Under the pieces are notes generated by a model. That model worked only from the letters and a program-made list of their open reading frames with translations. It was not told the DNA's origin and did no database searches. Shown here one piece after another: positions 1-5,624 of a DNA stretch of 6,142 bases (position 1 is the first letter of the stretch; every line of letters begins with the position of its first letter). This stretch comes from Nitrospirota bacterium (GTDB lineage Bacteria; Nitrospirota; Thermodesulfovibrionia; Thermodesulfovibrionales; JdFR-86), in NCBI GenBank assembly GCA_030667205.1, contig DAOUWH010000108.1, positions 1 to 6,142 on the forward strand, read 5' to 3'. The position numbers and the translations under genes are program-made.

Positions 1-1884
1 ATATTTGTCCGAAACCAGATCGAGAAGGGCAATCGAACCAACCAGCGCGCCCCCGCCACCGTATATGTTGAGTTCGTTCGTATCCTTGCCCGGTGTTTTA
101 CCTGTGCTGGCCAAGATGTTGAGGCTCGCCCTTATATCGGTGTAGTCCCCGCTGAAGGAGACCGTCCCGCCGTTTGCCAGGTAAAGGCTGTAAGAAGATG
201 GTGTAAGGAATCCCTGCACGTCGTCAAACTCTATGGTGTATGTCCCTTCCGGGGCACCATCGGCAGTATACGTCTTGCCCGTGCCCGAATAGCTTAAAGG
301 CCCGGTTATGGTAAAGGCGCCCTCGCCAAGGTTCGTGCTCACCTCTATGGTGCCGCCCGCAATGACCTCAAGCGTCACGGGCACTGTAGCCGGACTCCCT
401 TGGGCATCACCCGCATCAATCGTAATAGTGCCGCTATAAGTGCCGCTGGCAAGGGAGTCCACGCCGCTGTTCAGGGAAACGATTACGGTCGAAGGCGTAG
501 TGCCCGATGAGCTGCCCGGGTCGAGCCACGGCACCGAGGACGATGCCGTCCATGAAGCAGGCTGGCCGGTAGACGAAAGCACCAAGTTAGCCAAAGGATA
601 CGGCTGCTCTCCCTGCGTGTATGTGAAGTTTATCTGCGAAGGCGCCACTGAAAGGACCCGGGGAACGGGCTTCACCTCGAGCGTTACCCTCAGTACGGAG
701 GAGATACCAGCAGTGGTCGTGAACCCTATATCCGATATATAATTCCCCGGCAGAAGCCCGGTAGGGTCCACCGTAATATCGACAGTCTGCGGCGTCGTGC
801 CCGAGGCGGGCGAGACCGAAGCCCACGCCTCCGGGGAATTGGCAATCCATGCCGTGGAAGTATTCGAGGTCAGGTTCGCAGTTGCAGACACGGCGCCTCC
901 GCCCTCAAAAAGAGAAAAGCCGATGCTCAAGGGGTCTATGGCCAGAAGCGTGTAGGCGCCTGTCCCGAACACCTCCACACGCTCGTTGTTGTTGTTCGTT
1001 ACAAAGAGCTTGCCGGCCCCGTCAAAGGCCACGTCCAGCGGCGTCCTGAGCTCGCCGAGTCCGCTTCCGTGGGTACCGATATATCCGAGGAAGGTGCCCG
1101 TCTTGGTGTACACCACTATGTTGGAGGCGGCGGTGCACACAATATAAATGTTGTCGGCATCGAGGGCCAGGCCCTGCGGACTCAGCATGTTCTTGGTCCA
1201 GCCGCCGCCGCTTATGGACCTTTTATATGTCCCGTCGAGGTCGTAGACCCAGAGATAGGCGACCTGATTGTCCGCGATATATATCTCGCCGGCGGCCTCA
1301 TCTATGGCTATGCCCGTCGGCACCCTTAAGACTCCGTCTCCGAAAGAGGACAGGAAATTCCCCGACAGGTCATATGTCCTGACAACCTTGTCGACATGGT
1401 CGGCTACATAAATGACTCCCGCGCTGCTTATCGCGATGTCGGTGGGCCTGCCGAACTCGCCCACGCCCGAACCCAGCATGTACAGGGCATTGCCGGATGA
1501 ATCATACGCCGTTACGCTCCGGTCCTTCTTGCTGCCCACAAAGATCGTCCCATTATGGACCGCCACACCCAGAGGGTTTCTGACCCCGAAACCTCCCAGT
1601 TCGACACCGTTGTTCGAGAGTATGCGCACCCTGTCGTAATGGGTGTCGGATATGTAGAGGTTCCCCTCTGGGCCAACGTCTATGCGCACCAGATCGGTCC
1701 CGGGGAGGAGGTAGTTGCCTACCGCGTCAAAGGCCGGCAGCGTCGCCGGGAGCGGGTCCCAGCCGCCCATGCCCATCGCGACTGCATTAGACGCGATCAA
1801 CAGCGGCAGAAGCAGGCCCACCAGAACCACCAGTACAATCCTATGGCCCTGCGAAATCTTCTTATGCCCCTTCATTTTCTTCAT
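1..1884 (-). CDS. Exported NHL beta-propeller protein with BACON-like and PEGA-like domains (3' end beyond window)
   Basis: The frame is open for 628 codons from ATG 1884 to base 1 and continues outside the window, so the C-terminus is missing. Residues 15-36 form a hydrophobic signal peptide with a likely signal peptidase I site after SNAVA (residue 36). Residues about 65-307 hold six NHL-type blades with repeated 'P-x-G/D-[IVL]-A' and 'IY[IV][AS]D' signatures, predicting a six-bladed propeller. Residues about 315-405 and 410-507 are two beta-sandwich repeats of BACON type (SPASGTTP and SSSGTTP loops, and each ends in VTLEV). Residues about 510-580 look like a PEGA-type domain (GTIEVSTN, GTYTI, FSGDY). 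The remaining residues to 628 are Gly-rich and unassigned. No heme motif is present. The start is ambiguous: the GAGA at 1885-1888 is too close to ATG 1884 but about nine bases from ATG 1875 (fourth codon), which would still leave the signal peptide intact. A sigma-54-type promoter lies about 190 bases upstream. NHL and BACON folds bind proteins or carbohydrates, so a surface scaffold or adhesin role is inferred. Confidence 0.85.
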   Translation of the reverse strand, partial: MKKMKGHKKISQGHRIVLVVLVGLLLPLLIASNAVAMGMGGWDPLPATLPAFDAVGNYLLPGTDLVRIDVGPEGNLYISDTHYDRVRILSNNGVELGGFGVRNPLGVAVHNGTIFVGSKKDRSVTAYDSSGNALYMLGSGVGEFGRPTDIAISSAGVIYVADHVDKVVRTYDLSGNFLSSFGDGVLRVPTGIAIDEAAGEIYIADNQVAYLWVYDLDGTYKRSISGGGWTKNMLSPQGLALDADNIYIVCTAASNIVVYTKTGTFLGYIGTHGSGLGELRTPLDVAFDGAGKLFVTNNNNERVEVFGTGAYTLLAIDPLSIGFSLFEGGGAVSATANLTSNTSTAWIANSPEAWASVSPASGTTPQTVDITVDPTGLLPGNYISDIGFTTTAGISSVLRVTLEVKPVPRVLSVAPSQINFTYTQGEQPYPLANLVLSSTGQPASWTASSSVPWLDPGSSSGTTPSTVIVSLNSGVDSLASGTYSGTITIDAGDAQGSPATVPVTLEVIAGGTIEVSTNLGEGAFTITGPLSYSGTGKTYTADGAPEGTYTIEFDDVQGFLTPSSYSLYLANGGTVSFSGDYTDIRASLNILASTGKTPGKDTNELNIYGGGGALVGSIALLDLVSDKY

Positions 1885-1987
1885 TCTCAGCGAGTCAATT
1901 TTCCAAATAATGTAGTAATACCACTACGAAACATCCCTTTTCCTACAGCCGCAAATCGCCTTTTCACCCACAATCTTTTTCCTCATT

Positions 1988-2015
1988 GTGCCAAATCCCT
2001 CTTTTTGCCTGGCAC
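1988..2015. repeat. Inverted repeat GTGCCA / TGGCAC with 16-base spacer
   Basis: The six-base arms at 1988-1993 and 2010-2015 are perfect inverted copies. The same nine bases GTGCCAAAT (1988-1996) recur at 2092-2100, where they form the -24 element of the predicted sigma-54 promoter. The minus-strand copy here (TTGGCAC) has no GC at the -12 position, so it is not a second promoter. It lies in the presumed leader of the propeller gene, so a small RNA hairpin or a protein site is possible. Confidence 0.3.
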
Positions 2016-2081
2016 CATCTCTCGTAAGTGCCTGAAAAACCGTGAATCGTGGATTCCAATCTCCTCAACTGCTATATATGG

Positions 2082-2099
2082 AGCATAAACCGTGCCAAA
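2082..2099 (-). promoter_or_regulatory. Predicted sigma-54 (-24/-12) promoter of the propeller/BACON gene
   Basis: Read on the minus strand, the sequence is TTTGGCACGGTTTATGCT. It matches the RpoN consensus TTGGCACG-N4-TTGCW except for A in place of the first T of the -12 element. The invariant GG (2096-2095) and GC (2084-2083) are separated by exactly ten bases, as required. The transcription start would be near 2071, giving a leader of about 187 bases before ATG 1884. An RpoN promoter needs an enhancer-binding activator. The palindrome at 2155-2174 lies about 85-105 bases upstream of the start, a typical activator position, but that link is inference. Confidence 0.6.
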
Positions 2100-2154
2100 T
2101 TGATACCCCCTGAAAAGCCCTTTAGACTCCCCTGAGGCCAAAAATTCATCAGTC

Positions 2155-2174
2155 ATTCCTGCTTTCGCAGGAAT
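2155..2174. repeat. Perfect palindrome ATTCCTGC-TTTC-GCAGGAAT
   Basis: Two perfect 8-base arms surround a 4-base loop. The layout is the ATTCC-N-GGAAT type (Neisseria dRS3-like, or 'CATTCC...GGAATCCAG') that occurs as scattered intergenic copies in many bacterial genomes. Here it is flanked by GTC and CCAG, as in that repeat class. Its other possible role is an activator site for the sigma-54 promoter downstream. Only one copy is visible in this window, so membership of a dispersed family is recalled knowledge and not shown here. Confidence 0.6.
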
Positions 2175-2176
2175 CC

Positions 2177-2197
2177 AGCCCATCTCTTAGACGGGCT
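2177..2197. repeat. Hairpin AGCCCATCT / AGACGGGCT directly beside the palindrome
   Basis: Nine-base arms (2177-2185 and 2189-2197) pair with one A/C mismatch around a CTT loop. It begins two bases after the ATTCC palindrome, so the two form a double-stem unit of 43 bases. On the plus strand it is followed only by TTTC, which is too short for a good intrinsic terminator, and there is no plus-strand gene to end. On the minus strand no T-run follows. It is best regarded as part of the same repeat unit. Confidence 0.4.
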
Positions 2198-2448
2198 TTC
2201 AACTGAATAATGTCGTCCGGGCAGCACAGTGGTATCTGATGACCATTTCACAAACCGCTTCCGCATAGGCAGCCCCTGTCCGTAAAGTGCGACCACCCGC
2301 GGGAAAAGCTCGACGACATCGCAAACATAGCTGGAAGTGCGAAATGCCACAGTGGTACGGCAGCTAGCGCTGTCATGCCCCGGCAGAGAGGCAGGAGCAA
2401 TGCAAGGGAATCCTCTTGTTATGAATTACGGTGAAACATTCCAGCGCC

Positions 2449-3342
2449 TTAGCAGTCGAACGCGTGACAGGCAAGGCAGAGCGGATCATAATAGTCGACG
2501 CAGGACCCCCCTGTCATGAACTTGCAGGACAGCGGGCCATTTGTATGGTAGTAGTGCGGGTCGTGGCACGTGTTGCACTGGACTCCATAATTAGAACCTG
2601 CATCGTATGGAGTGTCAGGCGCCGGTGGGGTGCCTGACTCTCCGCTCACTCCCGAGACCCCCTCGTATGTGTGTGCCGTCGGAGACAGGACGACACCGGC
2701 ATTGGCGGGTGCGGTCGCCGTAGAGGCCCATGGATACTTGAGCCGTGTGGAAGTTGCCCCGCCGGCACAACTGGCGATGGAGTCGTTTATAAGGTTATCG
2801 TTCAGGGGCACGGAAAATATGTGATGTGAAGGCGTTGTGCCAAGGATCGCACTCGGCGCCATGGCGCCCACCATAGTGATGTTCACGCCGCCGGTAAGCG
2901 CTCCTACGGCCACAGTGCCGTCATGACAGCTCATACACATCTTTGTGGCCCCGTCAACGGTTTCATACAGAGGCATGGAGACGGCATTCACGAGGGTCGA
3001 GGGGATATTAGTGTAATCATAGCTCGCTACTGCCGTCATTGCATGGTTCCAGAGTGGACCTACGAGCGCCTCTGTTATATCGGCGTGGTGGGGAGTGTGG
3101 CAGAATATGCATATCCGCGTCTCGGTCTGCGCCGTTATGGAAGAGCCCAGTCCTGCGACGGACAGGTTGTGCGGGTTGTTGAGATTCCCCAGATTGCCGG
3201 CGGCCTCGGCATTAAAGCTCCAGGCGTAAAGAAGAAAAACCATGGAGATGCCGGCAATGACCGCCGCCACGGCAGCCGTCAGGCCTGCTTTATAGTGCCT
3301 GCCCCTTCGCATACTATTAAATGATTGCAAGAAAAATGCCAT
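2449..3342 (-). CDS. Exported tetraheme cytochrome c, OmcE-like (candidate extracellular nanowire subunit)
   Basis: The 297-residue protein has a signal sequence (Arg/Lys-rich segment at 12-18, hydrophobic 21-42, likely cleavage near AEAA at 45-48). Four heme-attachment motifs follow: CIFCH (78-82), CMSCH (136-140), CNTCH (256-260) and CLACH (289-293). Family-like landmarks are NPHNLS (56-61), CHTPHHA (81-87), PLWNHA (96-101), CHDGT (139-143) and CHDPH (259-263). From memory these match the OmcE-type tetraheme cytochromes, some of which polymerise into extracellular filaments. Bis-histidine ligation is feasible: His58, 85, 86, 100, 173, 174, 224, 263 and 266 are spare. Four further cysteines (192, 273, 281, 297) are not in heme motifs, and the protein ends four residues after the last heme His. 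The start is uncertain: the only good Shine-Dalgarno (AAGGGAG, 3368-3362) is about 20 bases from ATG 3342 and still further from ATG 3312 (residue 11). A c-type tetraheme is certain; filament formation is inference. Confidence 0.88.
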   Translation of the reverse strand: MAFFLQSFNSMRRGRHYKAGLTAAVAAVIAGISMVFLLYAWSFNAEAAGNLGNLNNPHNLSVAGLGSSITAQTETRICIFCHTPHHADITEALVGPLWNHAMTAVASYDYTNIPSTLVNAVSMPLYETVDGATKMCMSCHDGTVAVGALTGGVNITMVGAMAPSAILGTTPSHHIFSVPLNDNLINDSIASCAGGATSTRLKYPWASTATAPANAGVVLSPTAHTYEGVSGVSGESGTPPAPDTPYDAGSNYGVQCNTCHDPHYYHTNGPLSCKFMTGGSCVDYYDPLCLACHAFDC

Positions 3343-3374
3343 TTTTATAATATTTCTGAATCTCCCTTCAATTT

Positions 3375-3385
3375 ATTATATACCA
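3375..3385 (-). promoter_or_regulatory. Possible extended -10 promoter before the tetraheme cytochrome gene
   Basis: The minus strand reads TGGTATATAAT, an extended -10 (TG-N-TATATA or TATAAT) in the 72-base gap between the two cytochrome genes. No good -35 hexamer lies 16-18 bases upstream. Transcription would start near 3368, placing the AAGGGAG ribosome site almost at the 5' end. It may allow the tetraheme gene to be expressed apart from the upstream genes. AT-rich gaps produce such matches by chance, so this is weak. Confidence 0.3.
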
Positions 3386-3414
3386 TTTACTGCATTAATC
3401 CATCGACTGCGCCT

Positions 3415-4509
3415 CTACGGCCAGGGGGCCCCTCCAACATCGGCGAAGTTGTGGTCAATGCCGTGGCAACTCAGATAACACATCGGGCTGCCTGCCACAC
3501 CCGGCACGTAATCAGGCCCGCCACTTGTGGGTGAGGGTTCGACTACCACCGTATTGAACTCTATCAGCCGGGGGTTATCCCTGCTTCCGTGAGATCCATG
3601 GCATGTAAAACACGATGTCCCCTGCTGTACGACGTGGAGGTTGTGCCGTATGAAGCTCTCGTCGCCCAGTATGCTCCTTCTGTCGTGGCACATGTAGCAC
3701 AGCTCGTATCTCCTGGGGTCTTCCGGGCCGTCGTCCGTCCTGTACTCGGCAACGAGTATCGGAGCGTAGTCTGACCCATGGGGGCCTCTCGGGGAGGGGT
3801 CGTTGTTTCCATGGCAGTCTGAACACTTGATTCTGCTTGAGACGCTCAGCGCCCTTATCAGGCTGGGCACGTTTGCGCTTTTGCCCGGTGTTTCAACAGG
3901 GTGGTAGGACTCGTTGCCCGGGTTGAGAAGTTCGCCCATGTTCCTTGAACCTGGAGGCAGGTTTGTGCTGTCTGAGTGGCAGAGGTAGCACAGTTCATAT
4001 TCCTCGGAGGCTTGCCTGAGCCGGAGCCCCGTAGGGGGCAGCCCTCCCAGTCTCGCCCTCGCCTGGCCGGGGATATAGCCGCGGCCCCTCCAGGGCGCAC
4101 CCGGGGTGGAGACATGGGCCACATGGCAGTCGTCGCACGAGACATGCCTCTGCGCAGAGGTCTCCGTTTCGGGCAACACCTCACCGCGTCTATGATATAT
4201 CGATGTCTCAACTACCGGGTGCCTTGAGGCCTTTGTAAAGACAGACTCGATGTCTCTGCCCTTGCCTATGGGCTTGTGGCACCTAAAGCACAGGGTATCA
4301 CGGCTCATCTTAAGAAGCGGCGTACCCGGGGTCCCCTTGCCGCTATGGCAAGCTCTGCAGCCCTCGGGGTTTTTGAACTTGTCCGTATGTGTGGGCCGTG
4401 CAGCGGCGAGCACTACTCCAAGAAGCACTGCCGAAAGAGCCAGGACGATTACTGTAAGGGACTTTTTCATGCCAGATTTATAAGCAATTAATGTGCCAGA
4501 ATTCCGCAT
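3415..4509 (-). CDS. Exported multiheme cytochrome c (seven CXXCH plus one CX3CH, doubled-CXXCH type)
   Basis: The 364-residue protein has a signal peptide (MKK at 14-16, hydrophobic 18-37, cleavage near LAAA/RP). Heme motifs are CRACH (51), CFRCH (74), CDDCH (125), CYLCH (174), CSDCH (229), CYMCH (271) and CFTCH (300). A final CYLSCH (344-349) has three residues between the cysteines. Motifs come in pairs, and YELCYxCH is repeated at 171 and 268, indicating internal duplication of the doubled-CXXCH (Paired_CXXCH) domain. Likely distal ligands include His97 and His203 in two HPV motifs, His289 and His292 in RHNLH, and His353 in GIDHN. The annotated start is supported by a strong Shine-Dalgarno (AAGGAAGGGG) six bases upstream. 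The internal ATG at 4470 gives a more typical MKK signal peptide. The gene follows the NHL lipoprotein by 74 bases and precedes the tetraheme gene by 72. The role is electron transfer in the periplasm or at the outer surface; partner and acceptor are unknown. Confidence 0.88.
   Translation of the reverse strand: MRNSGTLIAYKSGMKKSLTVIVLALSAVLLGVVLAAARPTHTDKFKNPEGCRACHSGKGTPGTPLLKMSRDTLCFRCHKPIGKGRDIESVFTKASRHPVVETSIYHRRGEVLPETETSAQRHVSCDDCHVAHVSTPGAPWRGRGYIPGQARARLGGLPPTGLRLRQASEEYELCYLCHSDSTNLPPGSRNMGELLNPGNESYHPVETPGKSANVPSLIRALSVSSRIKCSDCHGNNDPSPRGPHGSDYAPILVAEYRTDDGPEDPRRYELCYMCHDRRSILGDESFIRHNLHVVQQGTSCFTCHGSHGSRDNPRLIEFNTVVVEPSPTSGGPDYVPGVAGSPMCYLSCHGIDHNFADVGGAPWP
4484..4498 (-). promoter_or_regulatory. 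Sigma-54-like element inside the start of the octaheme cytochrome gene
   Basis: The minus strand reads TGGCACATTAATTGC followed by T, matching TGGCAC-N5-TTGCW exactly. GG (4497-4496) and GC (4485-4484) are ten bases apart. Transcription would begin near 4472, two bases before the internal ATG at 4470. If the gene starts at 4509, the element lies over codons 4-9. It could make a nearly leaderless transcript for the shorter MKK form, or be a chance match. The exactness of the match argues against chance; its position inside the frame argues against function. Confidence 0.35.
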
Positions 4510-4515
4510 TTAAAT

Positions 4516-4525
4516 CCCCTTCCTT
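4516..4525 (-). promoter_or_regulatory. Strong ribosome binding site fixing the 4509 start of the octaheme cytochrome
   Basis: AAGGAAGGGG ends six bases (ATTTAA) before ATG 4509. It is the best Shine-Dalgarno in the window. ATG 4470 has none (TTATAAATCTGGC upstream). This favours the 364-residue product, even though its first 13 residues precede a canonical MKK signal peptide. Confidence 0.65.
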
Positions 4526-4583
4526 AAATATTTTATACACTCCTGCCGTGATGTGGCACGCCCCGGATATTGCCAGCAATTAA

Positions 4584-5624
4584 TTAATCACCTCCGAGGA
4601 ATTGAAATGCCTGGAGCCTCATGTTCATGCTGTCGGCAATGTAAATCCGGTCGTTGGCGTCTATATAGATGCCGGCGGGAAGGTTGAAATCACCGTAATA
4701 CTGCCCTGTCTTTCCGAAAAACAGAAGCAGTTCGCCTTCCCTGTTGTATATCTTGACCATGTCCTGCGCGGAGTCCACAACGTATATATGCCCTTCGGTG
4801 TCGACCGCTATGCCCTTTATCTTGTCGAATGTATCAAACGAGTCGCCTATAAGTCCGAAGGTATTCAGGAGCTTCCCCGTGGGGCTGAATATCTGGATCC
4901 TGAAGTTCAGGGTGTCCGAGACGTAAAGCAGGCCGTCGGCATCTACGGATATATGTGTGGGGTAGTTCAGCTTGCCCGGCCCCTCGCCCCTCTGGCCGAT
5001 GCTCCCCTTCCTCGTGCCGTCAAACCCGTAGACGTATACCATGTGCTCCCAGGTGTCGGCCACGTAGATGAGTTCTTCCGCAGCGTTTATGGCAAGGCCC
5101 GTGGGCCTTTTGAACTCTCCCCCGAAGAACTTCATGAACTTCCCTTTCTCGTTGAAGACGGCGACCTTCGCAAGGTCGGCGTCGCTGACGTAGACCCTCC
5201 CGTCAGGGGACACAACCACGCCTATTGGGGTCATCAGAGACATCCCCCCCGCCCTTGTGATATTAAACGACTTCATGTCCTTTAAATTCACCACAGTGAC
5301 CCTTTTTGCCCCGGGGTCCGCTACATAGAGGACTTCCCTGTCATCCACGAAAACGCCGTGGGGGGCGACAAGGACGTCGGAGTACTGGGGGGCGGAGGCA
5401 TCATAACCGATATCGCCCGCGACGAACCTTGCAAACTTGCCAGGGCCTTCCCCGCCCTCGACCCTCTGGAGGCTCCAGAGGTATTTTATCCTCGGCTTCT
5501 CCGGCTGCCCCGGCCAGACAATACCCTCTGACATCGTATAATCAATAGCCGCCCTTGACGGTGCGCACGCTGTCGCCAACACCGCCATCAGGACAGCCGC
5601 AAGGCAAGATACCAGCACCCTCAT
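4584..5624 (-). CDS. Six-bladed NHL beta-propeller lipoprotein
   Basis: The 346-residue protein opens with a hydrophobic leader ending in LATAC. Cys20 is the probable lipidated residue; the -3 residue is Ala, where Leu is commoner. Ala at +2 favours outer-membrane sorting in Gram-negatives. Six NHL blades follow at about 84-114, 131-168, 171-210, 219-257, 266-304 and 313-344, each with a 'P-x-G-[IVL]' strand and 'IYV[AS]D' or a close variant, enough for a closed propeller filling the rest of the protein. There are no heme motifs. The start is fixed by AGAGGT (5636-5631) six bases upstream and by a one-base overlap with the isomerase stop (TGATG), implying translational coupling. From memory, NHL-repeat genes accompany outer-surface cytochrome genes such as the omcS region of Geobacter. 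A scaffold or assembly role for the cytochromes is inferred, with no catalytic residues recognised. Confidence 0.9.
   Translation of the reverse strand: MRVLVSCLAAVLMAVLATACAPSRAAIDYTMSEGIVWPGQPEKPRIKYLWSLQRVEGGEGPGKFARFVAGDIGYDASAPQYSDVLVAPHGVFVDDREVLYVADPGAKRVTVVNLKDMKSFNITRAGGMSLMTPIGVVVSPDGRVYVSDADLAKVAVFNEKGKFMKFFGGEFKRPTGLAINAAEELIYVADTWEHMVYVYGFDGTRKGSIGQRGEGPGKLNYPTHISVDADGLLYVSDTLNFRIQIFSPTGKLLNTFGLIGDSFDTFDKIKGIAVDTEGHIYVVDSAQDMVKIYNREGELLLFFGKTGQYYGDFNLPAGIYIDANDRIYIADSMNMRLQAFQFLGGD

Larger units (their letters stand above)
1885..2448. other. Gene-free stretch between the tetraheme cytochrome and the propeller/BACON gene
   Basis: I see no convincing gene in these 564 bases. Short open frames on both strands lack ribosome sites and recognisable protein features, and one minus-strand frame is simply translated palindrome repeat. 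The region contains a sigma-54-type promoter (2082-2099), a palindrome (2155-2174), a hairpin (2177-2197), an inverted GTGCCA/TGGCAC pair (1988-2015), and a 5-base-arm dyad GTAGT-N6-ACTAC (1912-1927). A 10-base direct repeat, CACAGTGGTA on the plus strand, occurs at 2225-2234 and 2348-2357. The part from 1885 to about 2071 would be the untranslated leader of the propeller gene. I found no cyclic-di-GMP riboswitch core (GEMM type), although such elements sometimes precede cytochrome genes. No U-tract terminator was seen for the tetraheme gene. Confidence 0.6.

Noticed and set aside
1555..2088. Plus-strand open frame of 177 codons overlapping the propeller gene start and the gene-free stretch
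   Set aside because: Its first part is the complement of NHL blades and the signal peptide, and its tail has no protein-like features.
1983..2183. Minus-strand frame of 66 codons in the gene-free stretch
   Set aside because: It starts in the hairpin and reads through the palindrome, giving the WIPAKAGMTD peptide typical of translated intergenic repeats. It also spans the predicted sigma-54 promoter.
2177..2201. Hairpin followed by TTTC as an intrinsic terminator
   Set aside because: The T-tract is too short, and it points along the plus strand where there is no gene to terminate.
2153..2350. Minus-strand frame of 65 codons that could be a small protein or gene remnant
   Set aside because: It has no ribosome site and no recognised motif, and it ends within the palindrome. 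I could not link it to a known family.
2225..2357. Ten-base direct repeat CACAGTGGTA flanking about 113 bases, possibly a small mobile element
   Set aside because: There are no terminal inverted repeats, and one 10-base repeat in a 560-base stretch is not far from chance expectation.
2562..2577. Plus-strand TGGCACG-TG-TTGCA resembling a sigma-54 promoter
   Set aside because: The spacing is eight bases and the sequence is the complement of the CNTCH heme motif codons.
4546..4580. Plus-strand TGGCACG...TTGC resembling a sigma-54 promoter in the gap between lipoprotein and octaheme genes
   Set aside because: GG and GC are 15 bases apart, where ten are required, and no plus-strand gene follows.
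4602..5285. Plus-strand open frame of 227 codons opposite the NHL lipoprotein gene
   Set aside because: It is antisense to a well-supported six-blade NHL protein, has no ribosome site or recognisable domain, and its length is explained by the codon bias of the real gene.
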